In this document: positions 1 to 11,800 of the stretch, in pieces | Layout: each line of letters starts with the position of its first letter | How positions within the stretch are numbered: position 1 is the stretch's first letter | Assembly (NCBI GenBank): GCA_037893225.1 | Contig: JAZGUH010000706.1 | Location: 248,001 to 312,000 of the forward strand | DNA length: 64,000 nt | Reading direction: 5' to 3' | Source: Hippasteria phrygiana | Lineage: Eukaryota > Echinodermata > Asteroidea > Valvatida > Goniasteridae | Notes under the pieces: generated by a model | Told to the model about the DNA's origin: nothing | What the model saw: the letters and a program-made list of their open reading frames with translations, nothing else | Database searches by the model: none | Translations under genes and position numbers: made by a program

Positions 1-67
1 CTTATTTATTGCTCCATGCCTGTCAAATTCCCTGGGGTATGGACTTGCTTTACTCATTCATAATTGC
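1..67. repeat. Partial monomer at left edge (C type, 3' end)
   Basis: This is the last 67 bases of a monomer. It begins inside the variable cassette with the C-family CTTATTTATT and carries CCTGGGG with the extra G (GTATGGACTT), so it comes from a 232-bp C-family unit. It is cut by the window edge, not by a biological boundary. Confidence 0.95.
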
Positions 68-1225
68 ATGAAATATAAACCAAATTCAGTAATTTTGACA
101 TGTATGGATAGCTTAGATCTGGCGCTACATGTTGCAATTATCGGCGGCTTCTTAGAGTTAACACTTGTGGAGAAAATTCAAACCTCGCAATGTTTATTTT
201 CTTCCCGGCCACCATCTGTGTGCAGATTACCTCTTATTTATTGCTCCATGCCTGTCAAATTCCCTGGGGTATGGACTTGCTTTACTCATTCATAATTGCA
301 TGAAATATCAACCAAATTCAGTAATTTTGACATGTATGGATAGCTTAGATCTGGCGCTACATGTTGCAATTATCGGCGGCTTCTTAGAGTTAACACTTGT
401 GGAGAAAATTCAAACCTCGCAATGTTTATTTTCTTCCCGGCCACGATCTGTGTGCAGATTATCTTTTATTTATTGCTCCATGCCTGTTAAATTCCCTGGG
501 GTATGGACTTGCTTTACTCATTCATAATTGCATGAAATATCAACCAAATACAGTAATTTTGACATGTATGGATAGCTTAGATCTGGCGCTACATGTTGCA
601 ATTATCGGCGGCTTCTTAGAGTTAACACTTGTGGAGAAAATTCAAACCTCGCAATGTTTATTTTCTTTCCGGCCAACATCTGTGTACATGTTACCGTCTA
701 TTTATTGCTCCATGCATGTCAAATTCCCTAGGGTATGACTTGCTTTACTCATTCATAATTGCATGAAATATCAACCAAATTCAGTAATTTTGACATGTAT
801 GGATAGCTTAGATCTGGCGCTACATGTTGCAATTATCGGCGGCTTCTTAGAGTTAAAACTTGTGGAGAAAATTCAAACCTCGCAATGTTTATTTTCTTTC
901 CGGCCACCATCTGTGTGCAGATTACCTCTTATTTATTGCTCCATGCCTGTCAAATTCCCTGGGGTATGTACTTGCTTTACTCATTCATAATTGCATGAAA
1001 TATCAACCAAATTCAGTAATTTTGACATGTATGGATAGCTTAGATCTGGCGCTACATGTTGCAATTATCGGCGGCTTCTTAGAGTTAAAACTTGTGGAGA
1101 AAATTCAAACCTCGCAATGTTTATTTTCTTTCCGGCCAACATCTGTGTACATGTTACCGTCTATTTATTGCTCCATGCCTGTCAAATTCCCTAGGGTATG
1201 ACTTGCTTTACTCATTCATAATTGC

Positions 1226-1456
1226 ATGAAATATAAACCAAATACAGTAATTTTGACATGTATGGATAGCTTAGATCTGGCGCTACATGTTGCAATTATC
1301 GGCGGCTTCTTAGAGTTAAAACTTGTGGAGAAAATTCAAACCTCGCAATGTTTATTTTCTTTCCGGCCAACATCTGTGTACATGTTACCGTCTATTTATT
1401 GCTCCATGCCTGTCAAATTCCCTAGGGTATGACTTGCTTTACTCATTCATAATTGC
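1226..1456. repeat. Reference monomer (class A, 231 bp) and internal map
   Basis: A clean example used for numbering. It is 231 bp, 86 of 231 bases are G or C, and it has six CpG. Positions 20-94 (1245-1319) and 96-132 (1321-1357) are almost invariant across the array apart from rare lineage-specific changes. Positions 133-206 (1358-1431) form the variable cassette: site 133 T/C, 137 T/C, 138 C/T, 145-146 AC/CC/CG, 155-167 cassette y/p/r/i, 185 C/A, 189 C/T, 199 A/G, and an optional G after 206. Head sites are 10 (A/C), 18 (T/A), 19 (A/T) and 95 (A/C). Positions 207-231 are again nearly invariant. One BglII hexamer AGATCT lies at 48-53. CCCTAGGG at 196-203 is an 8-bp palindrome, lost in CCTGGGG classes. 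About 36 A or Ag units occur, and none starts between 34279 and 47926. Confidence 0.95.
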
Positions 1457-1687
1457 ATGAAATATAAACCAAATACAGTAATTTTGACATGTATGGATAG
1501 CTTAGATCTGGCGCTACATGTTGCAATTATCGGCGGCTTCTTAGAGTTAAAACTTGTGGAGAAAATTCAAACCTCGCAATGTTTATTTTCTTTCCGGCCA
1601 ACATCTGTGTACATGTTACCGTCTATTTATTGCTCCATGCATGTCAAATTCCCTAGGGTATGACTTGCTTTACTCATTCATAATTGC
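1457..1687. repeat. Class B monomer (ATGCATG variant, 231 bp)
   Basis: Same as class A except for A at position 185, which converts CATGCCTG into the 8-bp palindrome CATGCATG and creates an NsiI-type ATGCAT. About 39 copies occur across the whole window. A subset at 22259, 24802, 28040 and 36591 shares both CCTGGGG and a C-to-T change giving TTTTCGG, and the units at 38440 and 43066 share only the C-to-T change. These shared marks identify them as copies of one another. Confidence 0.9.
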
Positions 1688-1919
1688 ATGAAATATCAAC
1701 CAAATTCAGTAATTTTGACATGTATGGATAGCTTAGATCTGGCGCTACATGTTGCAATTATCGGCGGCTTCTTAGAGTTAACACTTGTGGAGAAAATTCA
1801 AACCTCGCAATGTTTATTTTCTTCCCGGCCACCATCTGTGTGCAGATTACCTCTTATTTATTGCTCCATGCCTGTCAAATTCCCTGGGGTATGGACTTGC
1901 TTTACTCATTCATAATTGC
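1688..1919. repeat. Class C monomer (cassette p, 232 bp)
   Basis: Defined by C10, T19, C95 (creating GTTAAC), C137, the CACC-start cassette ending TTACCTCTT, and CCTGGGG followed by an extra G that makes the unit 232 bp. About 15 typical copies are present. Derived forms are C1 (A10, A19, A95; 20872, 22952, 23415, 25495, 26653, 28733, 35204), C2 (A95, T137; 38671, 40754, 43297, 45380, 47231, 49082, 53244, 54632, 56483, 60415, and 763 with GTATGTACTT) and C3 (231 bp with CCTAGGG; 39828, 44454, 46537). The derived forms cluster by region. Confidence 0.9.
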
Positions 1920-4900
1920 ATGAAATATCAACCAAATTCAGTAATTTTGACATGTATGGATAGCTTAGATCTGGCGCTACATGTTGCAATTATCGGCGGC
2001 TTCTTAGAGTTAAAACTTGTGGAGAAAATTCAAACCTCGCAATGTTTATTTTCTTTCCGGCCAACATCTGTGTACATGTTACCGTCTATTTATTGCTCCA
2101 TGCCTGTCAAATTCCCTAGGGTATGACTTGCTTTACTCATTCATAATTGCATGAAATATAAACCAAATACAGTAATTTTGACATGTATGGATAGCTTAGA
2201 TCTGGCGCTACATGTTGCAATTATCGGCGGCTTCTTAGAGTTAAAACTTGTGGAGAAAATTCAAACCTCGCAATGTTTATTTTCTTTCCGGCCAACATCT
2301 GTGTACATGTTACCGTCTATTTATTGCTCCATGCCTGTCAAATTCCCTAGGGTATGACTTGCTTTACTCATTCATAATTGCATGAAATATAAACCAAATA
2401 CAGTAATTTTGACATGTATGGATAGCTTAGATCTGGCGCTACATGTTGCAATTATCGGCGGCTTCTTAGAGTTAAAACTTGTGGAGAAAATTCAAACCTC
2501 GCAATGTTTATTTTCTTTCCGGCCAACATCTGTGTACATGTTACCGTCTATTTATTGCTCCATGCATGTCAAATTCCCTAGGGTATGACTTGCTTTACTC
2601 ATTCATAATTGCATGAAATATCAACCAAATTCAGTAATTTTGACATGTATGGATAGCTTAGATCTGGCGCTACATGTTGCAATTATCGGCGGCTTCTTAG
2701 AGTTAACACTTGTGGAGAAAATTCAAACCTCGCAATGTTTATTTTCTTCCCGGCCACCATCTGTGTGCAGATTACCTCTTATTTATTGCTCCATGCCTGT
2801 CAAATTCCCTGGGGTATGGACTTGCTTTACTCATTCATAATTGCATGAAATATCAACCAAATTCAGTAATTTTGACATGTATGGATAGCTTAGATCTGGC
2901 GCTACATGTTGCAATTATCGGCGGCTTCTTAGAGTTAACACTTGTGGAGAAAATTCAAACCTCGCAATGTTTATTTTCTTCCCGGCCACGATCTGTGTGC
3001 AGATTATCTTTTATTTATTGCTCCATGCCTGTTAAATTCCCTGGGGTATGGACTTGCTTTACTCATTCATAATTGCATGAAATATCAACCAAATTCAGTA
3101 ATTTTGACATGTATGGATAGCTTAGATCTGGCGCTACATGTTGCAATTATCGGCGGCTTCTTAGAGTTAAAACTTGTGGAGAAAATTCAAACCTCGCAAT
3201 GTTTATTTCCTTTCCGGCCAACATCTGTGTACATGTTACCGTCTATTTATTGCTCCATGCCTGTCAAATTCCCTAGGGTATGACTTGCTTTACTCATTCA
3301 TAATTGCATGAAATATAAACCAAATACAGTAATTTTGACATGTATGGATAGCTTAGATCTGGCGCTACATGTTGCAATTATCGGCGGCTTCTTAGAGTTA
3401 AAACTTGTGGAGAAAATTCAAACCTCGCAATGTTTATTTTCTTCCCGGCCACGATCTGTGTGCAGATTATCTTTTATTTATTGCTCCATGCCTGTTAAAT
3501 TCCCTGGGGTATGGACTTGCTTTACTCATTCATAATTGCATGAAATATCAACCAAATACAGTAATTTTGACATGTATGGATAGCTTAGATCTGGCGCTAC
3601 ATGTTGCAATTATCGGCGGCTTCTTAGAGTTAAAACTTGTGGAGAAAATTCAAACCTCGCAATGTTTATTTTCTTTCCGGCCAACATCTGTGTACATGTT
3701 ACCGTCTATTTATTGCTCCATGCATGTCAAATTCCCTAGGGTATGACTTGCTTTACTCATTCATAATTGCATGAAATATCAACCAAATTCAGTAATTTTG
3801 ACATGTATGGATAGCTTAGATCTGGCGCTACATGTTGCAATTATCGGCGGCTTCTTAGAGTTAACACTTGTGGAGAAAATTCAAACCTCGCAATGTTTAT
3901 TTTCTTCCCGGCCACCATCTGTGTGCAGATTACCTCTTATTTATTGCTCCATGCCTGTCAAATTCCCTGGGGTATGGACTTGCTTTACTCATTCATAATT
4001 GCATGAAATATCAACCAAATTCAGTAATTTTGACATGTATGGATAGCTTAGATCTGGCGCTACATGTTGCAATTATCGGCGGCTTCTTAGAGTTAAAACT
4101 TGTGGAGAAAATTCAAACCTCGCAATGTTTATTTTCTTTCCGGCCAACATCTGTGTACATGTTACCGTCTATTTATTGCTCCATGCCTGTCAAATTCCCT
4201 AGGGTATGACTTGCTTTACTCATTCATAATTGCATGAAATATAAACCAAATACAGTAATTTTGACATGTATGGATAGCTTAGATCTGGCGCTACATGTTG
4301 CAATTATCGGCGGCTTCTTAGAGTTAAAACTTGTGGAGAAAATTCAAACCTCGCAATGTTTATTTTCTTTCCGGCCAACATCTGTGTACATGTTACCGTC
4401 TATTTATTGCTCCATGCCTGTCAAATTCCCTGGGGTATGACTTGCTTTACTCATTCATAATTGCATGAAATATAAACCAAATACAGTAATTTTGACATGT
4501 ATGGATAGCTTAGATCTGGCGCTACATGTTGCAATTATCGGCGGCTTCTTAGAGTTAAAACTTGTGGAGAAAATTCAAACCTCGCAATGTTTATTTTCTT
4601 TCCGGCCAACATCTGTGTACATGTTACCGTCTATTTATTGCTCCATGCATGTCAAATTCCCTAGGGTATGACTTGCTTTACTCATTCATAATTGCATGAA
4701 ATATCAACCAAATTCAGTAATTTTGACATGTATGGATAGCTTAGATCTGGCGCTACATGTTGCAATTATCGGCGGCTTCTTAGAGTTAACACTTGTGGAG
4801 AAAATTCAAACCTCGCAATGTTTATTTTCTTCCCGGCCACCATCTGTGTGCAGATTACCTCTTATTTATTGCTCCATGCCTGTCAAATTCCCTGGGGTAT

Positions 4901-7900
4901 GGACTTGCTTTACTCATTCATAATTGCATGAAATATCAACCAAATTCAGTAATTTTGACATGTATGGATAGCTTAGATCTGGCGCTACATGTTGCAATTA
5001 TCGGCGGCTTCTTAGAGTTAAAACTTGTGGAGAAAATTCAAACCTCGCAATGTTTATTTTCTTTCCGGCCAACATCTGTGTACATGTTACCGTCTATTTA
5101 TTGCTCCATGCCTGTCAAATTCCCTAGGGTATGACTTGCTTTACTCATTCATAATTGCATGAAATATAAACCAAATACAGTAATTTTGACATGTATGGAT
5201 AGCTTAGATCTGGCGCTACATGTTGCAATTATCGGCGGCTTCTTAGAGTTAAAACTTGTGGAGAAAATTCAAACCTCGCAATGTTTATTTTCTTTCCGGC
5301 CAACATCTGTGTACATGTTACCGTCTATTTATTGCTCCATGCCTGTCAAATTCCCTAGGGTATGACTTGCTTTACTCATTCATAATTGCATGAAATATAA
5401 ACCAAATACAGTAATTTTGACATGTATGGATAGCTTAGATCTGGCGCTACATGTTGCAATTATCGGCGGCTTCTTAGAGTTAAAACTTGTGGAGAAAATT
5501 CAAACCTCGCAATGTTTATTTTCTTTCCGGCCAACATCTGTGTACATGTTACCGTCTATTTATTGCTCCATGCATGTCAAATTCCCTAGGGTATGACTTG
5601 CTTTACTCATTCATAATTGCATGAAATATCAACCAAATTCAGTAATTTTGACATGTATGGATAGCTTAGATCTGGCGCTACATGTTGCAATTATCGGCGG
5701 CTTCTTAGAGTTAACACTTGTGGAGAAAATTCAAACCTCGCAATGTTTATTTTCTTCCCGGCCACCATCTGTGTGCAGATTACCTCTTATTTATTGCTCC
5801 ATGCCTGTCAAATTCCCTGGGGTATGGACTTGCTTTACTCATTCATAATTGCATGAAATATCAACCAAATTCAGTAATTTTGACATGTATGGATAGCTTA
5901 GATCTGGCGCTACATGTTGCAATTATCGGCGGCTTCTTAGAGTTAAAACTTGTGGAGAAAATTCAAACCTCGCAATGTTTATTTCCTTTCCGGCCAACAT
6001 CTGTGTACATGTTACCGTCTATTTATTGCTCCATGCCTGTCAAATTCCCTAGGGTATGACTTGCTTTACTCATTCATAATTGCATGAAATATAAACCAAA
6101 TACAGTAATTTTGACATGTATGGATAGCTTAGATCTGGCGCTACATGTTGCAATTATCGGCGGCTTCTTAGAGTTAAAACTTGTGGAGAAAATTCAAACC
6201 TCGCAATGTTTATTTTCTTTCCGGCCAACATCTGTGTACATGTTACCGTCTATTTATTGCTCCATGCCTGTCAAATTCCCTAGGGTATGACTTGCTTTAC
6301 TCATTCATAATTGCATGAAATATAAACCAAATACAGTAATTTTGACATGTATGGGTAGCTTAGATCTGGCGCTACATGTTGCAATTATCGGCGGCTTCTT
6401 AGAGTTAAAACTTGTGGAGAAAATTCAAACCTCGCAATGTTTATTTTCTTTCCGGCCAACATCTGTGTACATGTTACCGTCTATTTATTGCTCCATGCAT
6501 GTCAAATTCCCTGGGGTATGACTTGCTTTACTCATTCATAATTGCATGAAATATCAACCAAATTCAGTAATTTTGACATGTATGGATAGCTTAGATCTGG
6601 CGCTACATGTTGCAATTATCGGCGGCTTCTTAGAGTTAAAACTTGTGGAGAAAATTCAAACCTCGCAATGTTTATTTTCTTTCCGGCCAACATCTGTGTA
6701 CATGTTACCGTCTATTTATTGCTCCATGCCTGTCAAATTCCCTAGGGTATGACTTGCTTTACTCATTCATAATTGCATGAAATATAAACCAAATACAGTA
6801 ATTTTGACATGTATGGATAGCTTAGATCTGGCGCTACATGTTGCAATTATCGGCGGCTTCTTAGAGTTAAAACTTGTGGAGAAAATTCAAACCTCGCAAT
6901 GTTTATTTTCTTTCCGGCCAACATCTGTGTGCAGATTACCTCTTATTTATTGCTCCATGCCTGTCAAATTCCCTGGGGTATGGACTTGCTTTACTCATTC
7001 ATAATTGCATGAAATATCAACCAAATTCAGTAATTTTGACATGTATGGATAGCTTAGATCTGGCGCTACATGTTGCAATTATCGGCGGCTTCTTAGAGTT
7101 AAAACTTGTGGAGAAAATTCAAACCTCGCAATGTTTATTTTCTTTCCGGCCAACATCTGTGTACATGTTACCGTCTATTTATTGCTCCATGCCTGTCAAA
7201 TTCCCTAGGGTATGACTTGCTTTACTCATTCATAATTGCATGAAATATAAACCAAATACAGTAATTTTGACATGTATGGATAGCTTAGATCTGGCGCTAC
7301 ATGTTGCAATTATCGGCGGCTTCTTAGAGTTAAAACTTGTGGAGAAAATTCAAACCTCGCAATGTTTATTTTCTTTCCGGCCAACATCTGTGTACATGTT
7401 ACCGTCTATTTATTGCTCCATGCCTGTCAAATTCCCTGGGGTATGACTTGCTTTACTCATTCATAATTGCATGAAATATAAACCAAATTCAGTAATTTTG
7501 ACATGTATGGATAGCTTAGATCTGGCGCTACATGTTGCAATTATCGGCGGCTTCTTAGAGTTAAAACTTGTGGAGAAAATTCAAACCTCGCAATGTTTAT
7601 TTTCTTTCCGGCCAACATCTGTGTACATGTTACCGTCTATTTATTGCTCCATGCATGTCAAATTCCCTAGGGTATGACTTGCTTTACTCATTCATAATTG
7701 CATGAAATATCAACCAAATTCAGTAATTTTGACATGTATGGATAGCTTAGATCTGGCGCTACATGTTGCAATTATCGGCGGCTTCTTAGAGTTAAAACTT
7801 GTGGAGAAAATTCAAACCTCGCAATGTTTATTTTCTTTCCGGCCAACATCTGTGTACATGTTACCGTCTATTTATTGCTCCATGCCTGTCACATTCCCTA

Positions 7901-7932
7901 GGGTATGACTTGCTTTACTCATTCATAATTGC

Positions 7933-8161
7933 ATGAAATATAAACCAAATACAGTAATTTTGACATGTATGGATAGCTTAGATCTGGCGCTACATGTTGC
8001 AATTATCGGCGGCTTCTTAGAGTTAAAACTTGTGGAGAAAATTCAAACCTCGCAATGTTTATTTTCTTTCCGGCCAACATCTGTGTGCATATTACCTTAT
8101 TTATTGCTCCATGCCTGTCAAATTCCCTGGGGTATGACTTGCTTTACTCATTCATAATTGC
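7933..8161. repeat. Class I monomer (cassette i, 229-bp form)
   Basis: Cassette i (GTGTGCATATTACCTT) with a two-base loss (TTCTATTTATT becomes TTATTTATT), so 229 bp. Copies are at 7933, 9780 and 12321. Forms without that loss are at 52781 and 59952 (232 bp, with extra G) and 62728 (231 bp). Cassette i shares features with both y and p/r and is also the cassette of class H, so it may be an intermediate or recombinant type. Confidence 0.85.
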
Positions 8162-8392
8162 ATGAAATATAAACCAAATTCAGTAATTTTGACATGTATG
8201 GATAGCTTAGATCTGGCGCTACATGTTGCAATTATCGGCGGCTTCTTAGAGTTAAAACTTGTGGAGAAAATTCAAACCTCGCAATGTTTATTTTCTTTCC
8301 GGCCAACATCTGTGTACATGTTACCGTCTATTTATTGCTCCATGCCTGTCAAATTCCCTAGGGTATGACTTGCTTTACTCATTCATAATTGC
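8162..8392. repeat. Class S monomer (T19, cassette y)
   Basis: Class A with T at position 19. Fourteen copies: 8162, 10009, 12550, 22028, 24571, 27809, 29889, 36360, 38209, 40290, 42835, 44916, 50470 and 51394. Variants with C95 are at 31506 and 33354, and one with both C95 and A185 is at 19253. S follows I or H in most cases, so H-S and I-S are stable neighbours up to about 43 kb. The copy at 29889 has CCATTATCT instead of CCAACATCT. Confidence 0.88.
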
Positions 8393-8623
8393 ATGAAATA
8401 TAAACCAAATACAGTAATTTTGACATGTATGGATAGCTTAGATCTGGCGCTACATGTTGCAATTATCGGCGGCTTCTTAGAGTTAAAACTTGTGGAGAAA
8501 ATTCAAACCTCGCAATGTTTATTTTCTTTCCGGCCAACATCTGTGTACATGTTACCGTCTATTTATTGCTCCATGCATGTCAAATTCCCTAGGGTATGAC
8601 TTGCTTTACTCATTCATAATTGC

Positions 8624-8855
8624 ATGAAATATAAACCAAATTCAGTAATTTTGACATGTATGGATAGCTTAGATCTGGCGCTACATGTTGCAATTATCGG
8701 CGGCTTCTTAGAGTTAACACTTGTGGAGAAAATTCAAACCTCGCAATGTTTATTTTCTTCCCGGCCACGATCTGTGTGCAGATTATCTTTTATTTATTGC
8801 TCCATGCCTGTTAAATTCCCTGGGGTATGGACTTGCTTTACTCATTCATAATTGC
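8624..8855. repeat. Class E monomer (cassette r, 232 bp)
   Basis: Cassette r begins CACG and ends TTATCTTTT. It is usually linked to C95, C137, T189 (CCTGTTAAAT), CCTGGGG and the extra G. Sub-classes are E1 with C10 (300, 2845, 15093, 15325, 17868, 30582, 37285, 41911), E2 with CCCTGCC (21104, 23647, 25727, 26885, 28965, 35436), E3 with a p-like CACC start (19484, 31968, 33816), E4 of 231 bp without the extra G (40059, 41217, 44685), and E5 with TTATGTTTT and A95 (46768, 47463, 54864). The unit at 3308 has an A-type head. The sub-classes are regionally restricted and serve as lineage markers. Confidence 0.9.
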
Positions 8856-11800
8856 ATGAAATATCAACCAAATTCAGTAATTTTGACATGTATGGATAGC
8901 TTAGATCTGGCGCTACATGTTGCAATTATCGGCGGCTTCTTAGAGTTAAAACTTGTGGAGAAAATTCAAACCTCGCAATGTTTATTTTCTTTCCGGCCAA
9001 CATCTGTGTACATGTTACCGTCTATTTATTGCTCCATGCCTGTCAAATTCCCTAGGGTATGACTTGCTTTACTCATTCATAATTGCATGAAATATAAACC
9101 AAATACAGTAATTTTGACATGTATGGATAGCTTAGATCTGGCGCTACATGTTGCAATTATCGGCGGCTTCTTAGAGTTAAAACTTGTGGAGAAAATTCAA
9201 ACCTCGCAATGTTTATTTTCTTTCCGGCCAACATCTGTGTACATGTTACCGTCTATTTATTGCTCCATGCCTGTCAAATTCCCTGGGGTATGACTTGCTT
9301 TACTCATTCATAATTGCATGAAATATAAACCAAATTCAGTAATTTTGACATGTATGGATAGCTTAGATCTGGCGCTACATGTTGCAATTATCGGCGGCTT
9401 CTTAGAGTTAAAACTTGTGGAGAAAATTCAAACCTCGCAATGTTTATTTTCTTTCCGGCCAACATCTGTGTACATGTTACCGTCTATTTATTGCTCCATG
9501 CATGTCAAATTCCCTAGGGTATGACTTGCTTTACTCATTCATAATTGCATGAAATATCAACCAAATTCAGTAATTTTGACATGTATGGATAGCTTAGATC
9601 TGGCGCTACATGTTGCAATTATCGGCGGCTTCTTAGAGTTAAAACTTGTGGAGAAAATTCAAACCTCGCAATGTTTATTTTCTTTCCGGCCAACATCTGT
9701 GTACATGTTACCGTCTATTTATTGCTCCATGCCTGTCACATTCCCTAGGGTATGACTTGCTTTACTCATTCATAATTGCATGAAATATAAACCAAATACA
9801 GTAATTTTGACATGTATGGATAGCTTAGATCTGGCGCTACATGTTGCAATTATCGGCGGCTTCTTAGAGTTAAAACTTGTGGAGAAAATTCAAACCTCGC
9901 AATGTTTATTTTCTTTCCGGCCAACATCTGTGTGCATATTACCTTATTTATTGCTCCATGCCTGTCAAATTCCCTGGGGTATGACTTGCTTTACTCATTC
10001 ATAATTGCATGAAATATAAACCAAATTCAGTAATTTTGACATGTATGGATAGCTTAGATCTGGCGCTACATGTTGCAATTATCGGCGGCTTCTTAGAGTT
10101 AAAACTTGTGGAGAAAATTCAAACCTCGCAATGTTTATTTTCTTTCCGGCCAACATCTGTGTACATGTTACCGTCTATTTATTGCTCCATGCCTGTCAAA
10201 TTCCCTAGGGTATGACTTGCTTTACTCATTCATAATTGCATGAAATATAAACCAAATACAGTAATTTTGACATGTATGGATAGCTTAGATCTGGCGCTAC
10301 ATGTTGCAATTATCGGCGGCTTCTTAGAGTTAAAACTTGTGGAGAAAATTCAAACCTCGCAATGTTTATTTTCTTCCCGGCCAACATCTGTGTACATGTT
10401 ACCGTCTATTTATTGCTCCATGCATGTCAAATTCCCTAGGGTATGACTTGCTTTACTCATTCATAATTGCATGAAATATCAACAAAATTCAGTAATTTTG
10501 ACATGTATGGATAGCTTAGATCTGGCGCTACATGTTGCAATTATCGGCGGCTTCTTAGAGTTAACACTTGTGGAGAAAATTCAAACCTCGCAATGTTTAT
10601 TTTCTTCCCGGCCACGATCTGTGTGCAGATTATCTTTTATTTATTGCTCCATGCCTGTTAAATTCCCTGGGGTATGGACTTGCTTTACTCATTCATAATT
10701 GCATGAAATATCAACCAAATTCAGTAATTTTGACATGTATGGATAGCTTAGATCTGGCGCTACATGTTGCAATTATCGGCGGCTTCTTAGAGTTAAAACT
10801 TGTGGAGAAAATTCAAACCTCGCAATGTTTATTTTCTTTCCGGCCAACATCTGTGTACATGTTACCGTCTATTTATTGCTCCATGCCTGTCAAATTCCCT
10901 AGGGTATGACTTGCTTTACTCATTCATAATTGCATGAAATATAAACCAAATACAGTAATTTTGACATGTATGGATAGCTTAGATCTGGCGCTACATGTTG
11001 CAATTATCGGCGGCTTCTTAGAGTTAAAACTTGTGGAGAAAATTCAAACCTCGCAATGTTTATTTTCTTTCCGGCCAACATCTGTGTACATGTTACCGTC
11101 TATTTATTGCTCCATGCCTGTCAAATTCCCTAGGGTATGACTTGCTTTACTCATTCATAATTGCATGAAATATAAACCAAATACAGTAATTTTGACATGT
11201 ATGGATAGCTTAGATCTGGCGCTACGTGTTGCAATTATCGGCGGCTTCTTAGAGTTAAAACTTGTGGAGAAAATTCAAACCTCGCAATGTTTATTTTCTT
11301 TCCGGCCAACATCTGTGTACATGTTACCGTCTATTTATTGCTCCATGCATGTCAAATTCCCTAGGGTATGACTTGCTTTACTCATTCATAATTGCATGAA
11401 ATATAAACCAAATACAGTAATTTTGACATGTATGGATAGCTTAGATCTGGCGCTACATGTTGCAATTATCGGCGGCTTCTTAGAGTTAAAACTTGTGGAG
11501 AAAATTCAAACCTCGCAATGTTTATTTTCTTTCCGGCCAACATCTGTGTACATGTTACCGTCTATTTATTGCTCCATGCATGTCAAATTCCCTAGGGTAT
11601 GACTTGCTTTACTCATTCATAATTGCATGAAATATCAACCAAATTCAGTAATTTTGACATGTATGGATAGCTTAGATCTGGCGCTACATGTTGCAATTAT
11701 CGGCGGCTTCTTAGAGTTAACACTTGTGGAGAAAATTCAAACCTCGCAATGTTTATTTTCTTCCCGGCCACCATCTGTGTGCAGATTACCTCTTATTTAT

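Larger units (their letters stand above)
1..7008. repeat. Zone 1: C-D-A-B four-mers (925 bp)
   Basis: Monomer starts and classes: 68 C with A10, 300 E1, 532 T-like, 763 C2, 995 D, 1226 A, 1457 B, 1688 C, 1920 D, 2151 A, 2382 B, 2613 C, 2845 E1, 3077 F, 3308 E with A-type head, 3540 B with C10, 3771 C, 4003 D, 4234 Ag, 4465 B, 4696 C, 4928 D, 5159 A, 5390 B, 5621 C, 5853 F, 6084 A, 6315 Bg, 6546 D, 6777 chimera. The C-D-A-B tetramer (232+231+231+231) occurs at 1688, 3771 and 4696. It occurs again at 5621 with F replacing D. Confidence 0.9.
7240..10933. repeat. Tandem duplication, 1847-bp 8-mer
   Basis: The first copy is 7240-9086 and the second 9087-10933, class order Ag-B-D-I-S-B-E-D in both. 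The rare GTCACATTCC occurs at the same internal place in both and nowhere else that I noticed. Differences seen are in the second copy: CTTCCCGGCCAACA at 10240 and AACAAAATTC with C10 at 10471. The 2-bp-deleted I unit gives the odd total length. Confidence 0.9.

Noticed and set aside
1260..1350. tRNA gene in each monomer
   Set aside because: Placing the A- and B-box-like motifs as a tRNA gives no complementary acceptor or T stems, so only a weak promoter-like resemblance remains.
1358..1380. CENP-B box
   Set aside because: The segment around TTTCCGGCC does not contain the TTCG and CGGG core elements at the required spacing. The CCCTCGGG of two units is a point mutation and lacks the TTCG half.
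1256..1387. Ancestral short sub-repeats inside the monomer (ACATGT at three places, TACATGTT twice)
   Set aside because: Spacings (29 and 95 bp) are irregular and the flanks do not align, so these look like chance hexamers and octamers.
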